From Lysobacterales bacterium (GTDB taxonomy: Bacteria > Pseudomonadota > Gammaproteobacteria > Xanthomonadales > SZUA-36), in contig JABAAB010000057.1 in assembly GCA_014238945.1 (NCBI GenBank), positions 1 to 42,520 of the forward strand: 42,520 bases of DNA, written 5' to 3'. The notes below the pieces were generated by a model that had not been told where the DNA came from, did not search any database, and worked only from the letters and a program-made list of their open reading frames with translations. The position numbers and the translations under genes were made by a program. Each line of letters starts with the position of its first letter. The first letter of the stretch is position 1. Of the stretch, positions 33,460-42,094 are shown in pieces.

Positions 33460-35388
33460 ATGTTAAGTCATAGAACACTCTTTCGGTTCAAAATTCTCAT
33501 TTCATTATTAATGATGATGGTTGCCTGCAAGATTGGGGCAGAGCCTGTTGATACTGTCAATTTTCAGACTGACGAAGGTACGTGGATGTCCCCTGTAAAC
33601 GGCTCGATGGGAAAGCCGGAAGTTTTAGTAGATGTATCATCTGCAGGTCATTTGTCGGCACTGGTGTCGTCAATTCCAACAGGGCCATTTGGTGCGGTGG
33701 CAGCACCTGCGGCACAGTTGCTGGATCTTAGCGATCGATTTCTGGCGCTCGCTGAGGCGAATGATGATTTCCTGAGGAATGGTTCAGGGAGCATAGAGCG
33801 CACTCTGCCGGACAGGAGCCTCAATGGTGTTAAACAGGCCGCTGCCCAGGCCGGGTTGCTGCTGGAGGAGTTGAACACCATACCGCGCCAGCAACTGTCC
33901 CATGAAGATGCATTGACTGCCGCACTGCTGCAGCGGGATCTTGAGTTATTGATCGAAGCCCCCGAGCACCACTGGCTCTATTTTGATGTCACCCCCTACA
34001 ACGGTGGTTACGTAATGGGCGCTGAACTGGTGCCTGCGCTGAACACAATTGATCTGGTGGCTACCGGGGGGGTTGAGCACTATCTGTCACTGTTCATCGA
34101 CAGTGGCCGCTTTATCAATGAGCTGGCCAACAAACTACAAGAGCAACAACAGCGGGGCATGCTGCTGCCAAAAGCAGCCATCCCCGGTATTCGCACGATC
34201 TATTCCGGGCTGCGTGACAATCTGGCGGGATTGGCCCGCTTTGACCCATCGAGACTGGAGGGGATGAGCCCCGACCAGATTCAGCGCCTTGAGCGTGATA
34301 CTTCCACCGCGCTGCAGGAGGTGCTTTATCCGGCCCTTGATCGGCTGCTGGAGACCTTGGGTGACGACTACCTGGCGCAAGCGCCGGAGGCTGCTGGCCT
34401 CTACCAATACCCCGGTGGCGAGGCGTACTACAAGTACCTGATACGGCGGGAAACCTCCCTGGATCTCACGCCGGATCAGACTCACCAGATAGGCCTGCAG
34501 GCGTTGGAAGGTATCCAGCAAAAGATGCAGGCCATCCGCCAGACGCTGGGCTTTACCGGCACTGCGGCGGAGTTCCATCAACAGTTGCGTGCCGATAAAC
34601 GGCTATATGCCAGCAGCCCCGAGGAGGTTGAGCAGCGTTACCAGGCTTATGTTGATCGGATTGAACCGCGCCTGGCGGAATATTTTTCGCAGCAACCGCA
34701 AGAGCCCTACGGGGTCAAGCGAGCCAGTCCGATGGCCGAGGTGAGTATGACCTACGGTTACTATCGCGGCGGCGCGGCGGGTGAAACCGGGTACTACTAT
34801 TACAACGGTTCGAATCTGGACAGCCGCCCGATGATATCGGCGGGTTTTCTGATCTATCACGAACTGGTTCCCGGTCACCACTTTCACCTCTCTCTGGTGA
34901 AGGAAAACCAACAACTCTCTGTTTACCGGCGAGGCGTCAGAGTGAATGCCTTTTCTGAGGGGTGGGCCAATTACGCCTCCCACCTGGCGCTGGAAATGGG
35001 CTTGTTGGATGATCCCTATGATCACTATGGCTGGCTGTTGTCCAACGCCTTTATCTCCGCCCGGTTGGTGCTTGACACGGGCCTGAACCATAAGGGCTGG
35101 AGCCTCGAGAAGGCATCCCGCTATATGTTGGAAAACACCTTTTCCAGCGAAAGCGAGGTGGCAACGGAAGTGCTGCGCTACTCCACCGATATTCAGGCCC
35201 AGGCGCTAAGTTACAAGCTCGGCTATGACAAAATACTGGAGCTCAGGCAGACAGCTAAAAAGGCTCTGGGTGAGCGCTTTGATTTGCGTAAATTTCACGC
35301 CGCCATGCTTTCCAGAGGCACTCTGGCCATGCCGGTGCTGGTGCAGCATATCCAGTGGTATATCGCCGAAGAATTAAAAAATCGTTAA
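33460..35388 (+). CDS. Exported DUF885 metallopeptidase-like protein
   Basis: A 642-residue protein with an N-terminal signal (FKILISLLMMMVACKIGAEP). The DUF885 domain occupies about 70-635 and carries the zinc motif HELVPGHH at 467-474, followed by EGWANYASHLALEMGL with a probable third ligand. DUF885 proteins are predicted zinc carboxypeptidases; substrates are mostly undefined. ATG 33460 gives a proper signal peptide; the frame opens at 33391 but the added residues do not look exported. It is 107 bases after the TonB receptor gene and 25 before the fused hydrolase, which has its own DUF885 domain. Confidence 0.9.
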   Translation: MLSHRTLFRFKILISLLMMMVACKIGAEPVDTVNFQTDEGTWMSPVNGSMGKPEVLVDVSSAGHLSALVSSIPTGPFGAVAAPAAQLLDLSDRFLALAEANDDFLRNGSGSIERTLPDRSLNGVKQAAAQAGLLLEELNTIPRQQLSHEDALTAALLQRDLELLIEAPEHHWLYFDVTPYNGGYVMGAELVPALNTIDLVATGGVEHYLSLFIDSGRFINELANKLQEQQQRGMLLPKAAIPGIRTIYSGLRDNLAGLARFDPSRLEGMSPDQIQRLERDTSTALQEVLYPALDRLLETLGDDYLAQAPEAAGLYQYPGGEAYYKYLIRRETSLDLTPDQTHQIGLQALEGIQQKMQAIRQTLGFTGTAAEFHQQLRADKRLYASSPEEVEQRYQAYVDRIEPRLAEYFSQQPQEPYGVKRASPMAEVSMTYGYYRGGAAGETGYYYYNGSNLDSRPMISAGFLIYHELVPGHHFHLSLVKENQQLSVYRRGVRVNAFSEGWANYASHLALEMGLLDDPYDHYGWLLSNAFISARLVLDTGLNHKGWSLEKASRYMLENTFSSESEVATEVLRYSTDIQAQALSYKLGYDKILELRQTAKKALGERFDLRKFHAAMLSRGTLAMPVLVQHIQWYIAEELKNR

Positions 35389-35413
35389 CTGGCCCGGATA
35401 AGGAAATGCTTAG

Positions 35414-38400
35414 ATGCCGTTAATTGCCAAGTCACTGTTTATCACATTATGTTCTGCTGTGGTTGTGGGGCTGTTGGGCTGTCAGGAAGGTCATCAAGAC
35501 GGTCATCAGTTGTCTGAGAATCCCGGTTTTCTAATTCAAAATGCCACCATTGTTGACGGCACCGGCGCGGCGGCTTTTCAGGGGGACATCCGGGTTGTGG
35601 GCGAGCGTATCGCCGAAATTGGCGATTCGCTTGAGCCGGCTGAGGGTGACCGGCTGATCGACGCCGCTGGCCTGGTGGTGGCTCCTGGCTTTATCGATAT
35701 GCACGCCCATGTGTCCAATATCCACGAATACCCGCAGGCGGAGAATTTTCTGCGCCAGGGCGTTACCACCATCGCCAACTCCCTGCACAGTCACGACCTG
35801 CCCTGGCCGCTGGATAAATACACCGCCAACCTGAAAATGGCCCCCAACATTGCCTATTTTGCCGGTCTTAACTGGACCCGCAAAACGGTGATGGGATTGG
35901 ACAACCGGCCGCCGACCGACACTGAACTGCAGCAGATGAAAGCGCTGGTCAGGCAAGCGATGGAGCAGGGTGCCTTTGGCCTGTCTTCCGGTATGGAGTA
36001 TGTGCCTGGCGTTTATGCCAGCAATGACGAGGTAACGGAACTGGCGAAAGTAGTCGCGGAATGGGGTGGGATTTACGTCACCCATATGCGTGACGAGGGA
36101 CCGAATCTGCTCGAGTCGATTAGCGACAATGCCGAAATCGGTAGCAAGGCCAACCTGCCGGTACACATCAACCACATCAAGACCACCGGCGTCAGTAATC
36201 ACGGCAAGAGCGCAGATGCCCTGCAGTTGATCGAAAACATCCGCGCATCCGGTGTGGATATGACCGCGGATATTTATCCTTACGCGGCCTTTATGACCTA
36301 TTCGGATCTACTGTTCCCGACCTGGAGCCTGGCCGGGGGGCCGGAGGCGTTTCTGGCCCGCATCAACGATCCGGCGCAACGACAAAAAATTGCAGCGGAA
36401 ATGAAAGCCATATTTCCACAGCAGGCGGGTAAGGACTTTGACAGTATTCAGTTTGAACGGTTGCCGCATATCGAAGGTTACGCCGGCCGTACACTGGGCG
36501 ATTACCTTCGTGATCACGCCATACCGGAAACCATGGATGCCGCCGTTGACGCCCTGATTGACCTTCAGTCCCAGGGTGGTTTTGCGGCGATCTACCACAG
36601 CATGGACGAGGCAGATATTGAAGAATTTCTGCTGTATCCGCATACCATGATCAACTCGGACGGCGACCTTGCCGTCTCCACGGACAAGCACTACCACCCG
36701 AGAACGTACGGTTCCTTTCCGCGCGTGCTGTCTACCTATGTTCGTGCGCGAGGCGTGCTGAGCCTGGAACAGGCCATTCACAAAATGACAGGGCAATCCG
36801 CACAACGGTTGGGATTGCGAGAGCGGGGCGTCGTACAGGCCGGAAACTTTGCGGACCTGGTGATTTTCGATGACGAGAGCATCACTGATCACGCCACTTT
36901 CCTTGAGCCCCATCAGTACAGCACCGGGGTCAGTCATTTGTTGATCAACGGTGAGTTGGTATTGCGGGATGGACAGCTAACGACGGCACTGCCCGGACAA
37001 GTGCTAAAACACCGGCCGGAGGAAAACGTCAGGGCCGAGATGCTGTTTGAAAGCATCTACCAGGCCCGCCTGGCACGTAGTCCGATCGACCAGGCGTTTG
37101 AGGGAATTCGCGATCAACAGGACAAATGGGACAACTATAGCGACGCCTACCTGCTTGAAAGCAACCGGCTGGACAAAGCACACCTCAAAAACCTGCAAGC
37201 GTTGAACCCGGAGTTGTTGAGCGATGCCAATCAACTGAATTTGCGTCTGTACAAACAGGAATTGCACGGCGCAATTGAGGAATTCGAGTGGCGTTTTCAC
37301 CGTTACCCAATCAACCACATGATGGGTATCCATACGGGCGTGGCCACCATACTGATTCGCCTGCATCGAATTCAGACAGTCGACGACGCAAACGACTATA
37401 TCAAGCGCCTGCATGGCGTAACGGAACTGTTCGACCAGGTGATCGACGGCTTACAGACGCGCGCGGAGATGGGCATTATTGCGCCCCAGTTTGTCTACCA
37501 GCAGGCTGTCGAAAGCTTGCAGCAAATCATTACCGGTCAGCCGTTCGTGGATAGTGCCTCGGACGATAATCTCCTGATGGCGGATTTCAAACGCAAGCTG
37601 GAAAGCTTGGATATTACTGCGCAGCAGAAACAGCAACTGCAGTCAGCCGCGGAACAGGCATTGCTCGAGTCTGTAGGACCGGCCTATCGAAAATTGATCG
37701 CCGTTTTGGAAGACCTGAACAGTCGGGCCAATGTTGAAGGCGGTGCCTGGACCTTCCCGAACGGTCAGGCGTTTTACCGCCACGCACTGCGCCAAACGAC
37801 CACCACTGACCTCGACGCAGAGGCGATTCACCGCCTGGGCCTTAGTGAAGTCGAGCGCATTCACGGGGAAATGAGGGCCATCATTGAACAAGCGGGTTAC
37901 GAGGGTAATCTGTCTGCGTTCTTCGCCTATGTGCAATCCGAGCCGTCTTTCTTTTATCCGCAATCAGCGGAGGGCAAGCAAGCTTACATCGATGAAGCAG
38001 AGCGGGTAATTGCCGAAATGAAGGCCCGTTTGCCGGAGGTCTTTGGCGTAATGCCCGAAGCAGATATCGTCGTAAAGGCGGTTGAGCCGTTCAGGGAAAG
38101 CGCCAGTGTCGGCAGCGCGTTTTACCAACCGGGCGCCCCGGATGGATCGCGCCCCGGCGTCTTCTATGTCAATACTTTTGATATGACGGTAATGCCCAAA
38201 TATTCCCTGCAGGCGATTGCCTATCATGAGGGCGTCCCGGGTCACCACATGCAGGTCGCGATCGCACAGGAGTTGGACAACGTTCCTCAATTTCGCCGCG
38301 CGGTCAGCTACGTTGCCTATGCAGAGGGCTGGGGGCTGTATTCCGAGTTTCTGCCCAAGGAACTGGGCCTGTATGCCGACGTCTACGCCGACTTCGGCCG

Positions 38401-38752
38401 CCTGTCCGCTGAGTTGTGGCGTGCCTGTCGCCTTGTGCTCGACACCGCACTTCACGACAAACGTTGGAGTCGGGAGGAAGCCATTAACTATTTAATGGAG
38501 GACTCACCAACGAACAGAGAACAGGCCACCAAGGCCGTTGAACGCTACCTGGTGTTGCCATCGCAGGCGACTGGCTACCAGATTGGTCTGCTGAAGATTC
38601 TGGAGTTGCGACAGCGGGCAAGAGACCAGTTGGGCGATCAATTTGATCTCCGAACGTTTCACGATTTGGTGCTTAAGAATGGAGCGCTTCCACTCAATAT
38701 TCTCGAAGAGATTGTTGACGAGTGGATCGATCAAGAGCGGGCGTCGAAGTGA
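35414..38752 (+). CDS. Fused N-acyl-D-amino acid deacylase / DUF885 lipoprotein
   Basis: A 1112-residue two-enzyme protein. The signal ends in lipobox LLGC. Residues about 35-535 form a D-aminoacylase of the amidohydrolase 3 group: FIDMHAHV (His97, His99), GLSSGMEYVPG, VTHMRDEG, HINHIKTTG, and the C-terminal QAGNFADLVIFDD. Residues about 545-1105 form a DUF885 domain with HEGVPGHH at 938-945 and YAEGWGLYSEFLPKELGLY. Both active sites look intact. I infer sequential action in the periplasm: peptide-bond hydrolysis by one half and removal of an N-acyl group from a D-residue by the other. The stop is three bases before the dgcN start. Confidence 0.9.
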   Translation: MPLIAKSLFITLCSAVVVGLLGCQEGHQDGHQLSENPGFLIQNATIVDGTGAAAFQGDIRVVGERIAEIGDSLEPAEGDRLIDAAGLVVAPGFIDMHAHVSNIHEYPQAENFLRQGVTTIANSLHSHDLPWPLDKYTANLKMAPNIAYFAGLNWTRKTVMGLDNRPPTDTELQQMKALVRQAMEQGAFGLSSGMEYVPGVYASNDEVTELAKVVAEWGGIYVTHMRDEGPNLLESISDNAEIGSKANLPVHINHIKTTGVSNHGKSADALQLIENIRASGVDMTADIYPYAAFMTYSDLLFPTWSLAGGPEAFLARINDPAQRQKIAAEMKAIFPQQAGKDFDSIQFERLPHIEGYAGRTLGDYLRDHAIPETMDAAVDALIDLQSQGGFAAIYHSMDEADIEEFLLYPHTMINSDGDLAVSTDKHYHPRTYGSFPRVLSTYVRARGVLSLEQAIHKMTGQSAQRLGLRERGVVQAGNFADLVIFDDESITDHATFLEPHQYSTGVSHLLINGELVLRDGQLTTALPGQVLKHRPEENVRAEMLFESIYQARLARSPIDQAFEGIRDQQDKWDNYSDAYLLESNRLDKAHLKNLQALNPELLSDANQLNLRLYKQELHGAIEEFEWRFHRYPINHMMGIHTGVATILIRLHRIQTVDDANDYIKRLHGVTELFDQVIDGLQTRAEMGIIAPQFVYQQAVESLQQIITGQPFVDSASDDNLLMADFKRKLESLDITAQQKQQLQSAAEQALLESVGPAYRKLIAVLEDLNSRANVEGGAWTFPNGQAFYRHALRQTTTTDLDAEAIHRLGLSEVERIHGEMRAIIEQAGYEGNLSAFFAYVQSEPSFFYPQSAEGKQAYIDEAERVIAEMKARLPEVFGVMPEADIVVKAVEPFRESASVGSAFYQPGAPDGSRPGVFYVNTFDMTVMPKYSLQAIAYHEGVPGHHMQVAIAQELDNVPQFRRAVSYVAYAEGWGLYSEFLPKELGLYADVYADFGRLSAELWRACRLVLDTALHDKRWSREEAINYLMEDSPTNREQATKAVERYLVLPSQATGYQIGLLKILELRQRARDQLGDQFDLRTFHDLVLKNGALPLNILEEIVDEWIDQERASK

Positions 38753-38755
38753 CCC

Positions 38756-39835
38756 GTGAAGGTTGAAGCGCATGAAAAAGACCTGATCGAAGCAGGCGAC
38801 AATGGTTTGTGTCGTCTTACTATCAGGTCGCCGTACCTGATTTTCCTCGGCGACACCCGAGAAATTGTCGACGCGAAGACTGGCTCAGGCTTGGTGCAGT
38901 GGTGCCCGGAAAAAGTCGCAGGCCAGCTCCGTTTCGACGGCTGTCCGGTCGACCTGGGCATTCCCGATCTGTCGATCGACCAGGCGAGGGCGCAGGGCGT
39001 AAAAAGCATTGTTATCGGTGTAGCGCCGACAGGTGGAACAATCAGTCGGCGTTGGATAGCAACGCTGGTGCAGGCGGCCGCAGCCGGTCTTGATGTGGTC
39101 AGTGGATCACATCGTCGGTTGGAAGAATTTCCGGAGCTTGTGGCCGCAGCGAAATCGTCCGGAGCTCGCCTGGTTAATGTGCGCACGCCGGCAGATCATC
39201 TGCCAGTCGCTACGGGCGAAAAACGTTCCGGCAGGCGTTTGCTGACGGTTGGAACAGACTGCGCTATCGGCAAGAAGTACTCGGCGCTATCCATCACTCA
39301 GTGTATGAAAGCACGGGGCATCAGCACCAGTTTTCGTGCGACCGGGCAAACCGGCATCATGATTGCAGGCCAGGGGGTGCCCATTGATACCGTGGTAGCC
39401 GACTTTGTTGCCGGTGCGGCAGAGGTGTTATCACCGGCCAATGCGGACGATCATTGGGACATCATTGAGGGTCAGGGATCGCTGTTTAACCCGTCTTACG
39501 CCGGAGTGAGTCTGGGGTTGCTGCACGGCTCGCAACCCGACGCCATCGTGGTGTGTCACGATCCAACCCGGGAGGTGATCGATACCGCCCGACATTTACC
39601 ATTGCCCAGCGTGGCTGAGTGCATTGACCTGCATTTGCGTTGTGCTCGCCTGACGAACCCCGACGTACGTTGTGTGGGCGTTTCCGTGAATACGTCTGGT
39701 CTTGATGCCGAAAGAAGGGTGTCCTATCTGGCAGATCTGTCGGCTGAATTGGGCCTGCCCTGTATCGATCCAATTCAGGACGGTTGCGATGCAATTGTTG
39801 ACAGGGTTTTTGCTGAGTTTGGGCGAGAGGGTTAG
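38756..39835 (+). CDS. dgcN: DUF1611 protein, probable D-amino acid N-acetyltransferase DgcN
   Basis: A 359-residue cytoplasmic protein with a P-loop motif GTDCAIGKK at 166-174 and the RATGQTGIMIAGQGVPIDTVV and EGQGSLFNPSYAGVSLGLL blocks of DUF1611. In marine bacteria DgcN N-acetylates D-glutamate and partners DgcA, which inverts the N-acetyl-D-glutamate; the pair lets cells use D-Glu. Start GTG 38756 lies three bases after the upstream stop and the ATG of the DgcA-like gene lies three bases after its own stop, so all three are tightly coupled. Placement beside a D-aminoacylase strongly supports D-amino acid use. Confidence 0.85.
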   Translation: MKVEAHEKDLIEAGDNGLCRLTIRSPYLIFLGDTREIVDAKTGSGLVQWCPEKVAGQLRFDGCPVDLGIPDLSIDQARAQGVKSIVIGVAPTGGTISRRWIATLVQAAAAGLDVVSGSHRRLEEFPELVAAAKSSGARLVNVRTPADHLPVATGEKRSGRRLLTVGTDCAIGKKYSALSITQCMKARGISTSFRATGQTGIMIAGQGVPIDTVVADFVAGAAEVLSPANADDHWDIIEGQGSLFNPSYAGVSLGLLHGSQPDAIVVCHDPTREVIDTARHLPLPSVAECIDLHLRCARLTNPDVRCVGVSVNTSGLDAERRVSYLADLSAELGLPCIDPIQDGCDAIVDRVFAEFGREG

Positions 39836-39838
39836 CTC

Positions 39839-40396
39839 ATGCGTCAGGTGGAGCTGGATATTGAATCCTGGCCATTGCTTGAGCCGTTCGTAATTACCGG
39901 TCACACCTGGACGCACTGTGATGTCCTGGTTGCGAGGATCACCGAAGACGAGGTCACCGGACGCGGCGAAGCGACCGGTGTTTACTACCTGGATGAAACC
40001 GCTGAAAGCATCTGTCAGCAAGCCCTCGGCATTCAACAACAACTGGAACAGGGCATCAGTCGTGAACAATTGCAGTCTCTGCTGCCTGCGGGAGGCGCAC
40101 GGAATGCCATCGACTGCGCACTCTGGGATCTTGAGGCGAAGAAATCCGGTCAGAGCGTATTTGAGTTAACCGGCATACCGTTGTCTCCGGTGAATACGGT
40201 AAATACGGTAAATACCGTAACGATTGGCACCCCTGAAGAGATGGCCAACAAAGCCGGGTCCATCAGCTCCCGTCAGATAAAAGTTAAGTTGGACGGCGAA
40301 CTGCCGCTGGAACGGATTACCGCCGTGTGTGGATTACACCGTCTACGCGTCTGGAAACGGATCCCTGCAAGATTTAAAGCTGTTCGCCCTGGCTGA
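39839..40396 (+). pseudogene. DgcA-like enolase-superfamily epimerase, truncated
   Basis: The first 163 residues or so match the N-terminal capping domain and start of the barrel of the dipeptide epimerase/DgcA group: VELDIESWPLLEPFVITG, GRGEATGVYYLDET, ARNAIDCALWDLEAKKSG and VNTVTIGTPEEM, up to QIKVKLDG and LERITAV. After about 40328 the similarity ends and the frame runs 23 unrelated residues to a stop. The barrel residues that bind Mg and abstract the proton are absent, so the product cannot be active. An intact homologue is about 320-350 residues. A three-unit NTV repeat lies at 40193-40219. Confidence 0.75.
40193..40219 (+). repeat. Three in-frame 9-bp tandem repeats
   Basis: AATACGGTA, AATACGGTA and AATACCGTA follow one another in the DgcA-like gene and encode Asn-Thr-Val three times, in the linker where one copy would fit the family pattern. 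Expansion by replication slippage is likely. Confidence 0.8.
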
Positions 40397-41144
40397 CGAC
40401 AACAGCGCACAAGCCACCGGCAATGTCAAAGTTCGGGTGGTGCATACCGCTCCATTTGGACCTACCCTGGAGTCAACAGAAGTTTCCATCAGAACTGCCG
40501 GTGGGGATCTGGTTGCCGGACTCACCGGTGTACCCTATGGCGTGTCAAGTGGTTACCTGGAATTACCCGAAGGCACGTACGACCTGAAAGTGGCTTCAAA
40601 TAATGGGCAAACCAACTTCATTGACCCGCTACCTGTTACCTTGCCATCAGGTACCATTGCCACGCTATTTGCGGTTGGCGACATGGTTAACCAGGATTTG
40701 TCCATTATCGCCACCCCTATCGCCGAGTTACCTCTTCGTGACGTCGTGGATGATTCCACCAACGGTGCCTATTTGCTCGACGGATTCGACGGGGAAGGCT
40801 TCTGGTTTACACCCATCCCGGCCCAGAACCGCGTCGTTGGCAGTTGGTACACCTACAACATGGACGGCTCAGCCACCTGGTTCACATTCGACAGCTGCAA
40901 TGGATCTGATGGTGCCGTTTGCCCCACACCCGGAGCATTTGATGGAATGGCCGCGATGACGACCCTTTATCAGAGTACAGGTGCGACATTTTCGGAAATG
41001 GGGATGACAGTCCCGGTAGGTACCATCGAATTCAATGTTGTGGATTGCTTCCTTATTGAAGCAGTTGTCACCGTGGCTGAAGACGTCACTGCATACGACG
41101 GAATTCGAATTACACCATCAGCTGCCTGTCCACCTGCGGAGTAA
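40329..41144 (+). pseudogene. DUF4397 secreted protein, 5'-truncated
   Basis: About 270 residues in a different frame from the DgcA-like gene. They begin inside a DUF4397 repeat (DYTVYASGNGSLQDLKLFAL), continue with a full one (VKVRVVHTAPFGPTLESTEV, YDLKVASN) and end in a beta-rich tail with GSWYTYNMDGSATWFTFDSC. The signal peptide and first repeat are missing, no ribosome site precedes the GTG, and the break coincides with the break in the DgcA-like gene. The original was an exported surface or periplasmic protein. Confidence 0.75.
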
Positions 41145-41276
41145 TCGGTCACTGAAAACCGGGTTATCCAATTGCATTAGAAGCTGTTGTCAGCCATTTG
41201 CTTAAGGTTTAGCACCAGTACATCAACAAGCCCCCGGAGTTTTTTCCATGCCCCCACCATGGGGAAAGCTTCTTGA

Positions 41277-41307
41277 CCGCCAGCCCCCGGGTTGGCGGTT
41301 TTTTTTA
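41277..41307 (+). terminator. Strong intrinsic terminator
   Basis: CCGCCA (41277-41282) pairs with TGGCGG (41293-41298), extended inward by CCC/GGG options, and a run of eight T follows. It lies 130 bases after the DUF4397 stop. Confidence 0.8.
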
Positions 41308-41370
41308 TGGGTACACGAGCGGCTCGGCTTTACCTTTACCTGCTGGTAGAAACGGGTTCGGGGCCAGAAG

Positions 41371-41499
41371 ATGGGCATCAGGAAGGTGTACGGCGGGTAC
41401 CAGTATCTGGATGAAAAGCGGGAAGCGCTTGAGGTGTGGGCAGGCTCATATCCCCCAACATTGTCCCAACACCACCCAAAGGGTAATCTTTGGCGGTAA
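41371..41499 (+). pseudogene. Tyrosine recombinase (integrase) C-terminal remnant
   Basis: A 42-residue frame contains YQYLDEKREALEVWAGSY followed by a short polar tail. This is the pattern after the catalytic tyrosine in phage-type integrases. The rest of the gene is missing. It marks past integration at this point. Confidence 0.55.
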
Positions 41500-41572
41500 C
41501 CCAAAGGGAACCCCATGTCAGAGTCCCCATTACCTAAAAGTCGATGTAAGTTACCTAAATCCATTGCTCTGG

Positions 41573-41770
41573 GCAGCGGAGCGTTGGCCAGGTAATTTGG
41601 TCAATGCGTCGGGTTGGCTGATTGTGATTGGAATACTTATATTCTCTGGTAGCCTTTATTTGGTGGCACTCAGCGGTGCGCGCTGGTTGGGCGCGATTAC
41701 GCCGATAGGCGGACTTTGTTTTATTCTCGGTTGGATAACCCTTGCCACGGCTGCGCTTCGGAGTAACTAG
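41573..41770 (+). pseudogene. DUF423 membrane protein, C-terminal remnant
   Basis: About 65 residues with two hydrophobic segments: GWLIVIGILIFSGSLYLVAL and the hallmark ARWLGAITPIGGLCFILGWI of DUF423 small membrane proteins. The first two helices are missing. The frame continues upstream through the integrase remnant region, but that part is unrelated. Confidence 0.6.
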
Positions 41771-41788
41771 AATGTTTATACGCAGCGT

Positions 41789-42094
41789 TTAAGATTCATC
41801 GCCTAACGCTTTGATGGCTAAATGTTTCCCATCGTGAGTAATGACTTTTACATTCCAAATTTCGCCATTAACAATCGCTTTGACCTTATGCACATAATCT
41901 AGGGAGTGAAACGCTTTAATCTCATGCAAATTACCGTGTTGATCAACTGCTTTGATTTCCATGGTCTGCTGCCCATCAGGTGAAATGGCCTTAACATCCA
42001 AAAGTTGACTTTGCGGTGGCACGGTTTCGGACTGGTCTGCGAACAGTAGTGGTGAGGCGAAGAGTAGTGCTGCAAAAAAGGATAAATATTTCAT
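41789..42094 (-). CDS. Small exported repeat protein
   Basis: A 101-residue protein with a signal peptide (YLSFFAALLFASPLLFA). The mature part has four related beta-hairpin units built around VKAI or IKA: LDVKAISPDGQ, MEIKAVDQHGN, HKVKAIVNGEI and VKVITHDGKHLAIKA. I do not recognise a named family. ATG 42094 has GGAAGGAA eight bases upstream. It is probably a periplasmic protein of unknown function, the only intact gene in the right-hand scar region. Confidence 0.75.
   Translation of the reverse strand: MKYLSFFAALLFASPLLFADQSETVPPQSQLLDVKAISPDGQQTMEIKAVDQHGNLHEIKAFHSLDYVHKVKAIVNGEIWNVKVITHDGKHLAIKALGDES

Noticed and set aside
35531-36202. 223-residue minus-strand open frame
   Set aside because: Antisense shadow of the D-aminoacylase domain.
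41995-42015. CCAAAAGTTGAC, resembling the conserved half of the shared box
   Set aside because: It lies inside the coding sequence of the small exported protein, lacks the AATTGT half and has no -10 at the right distance.
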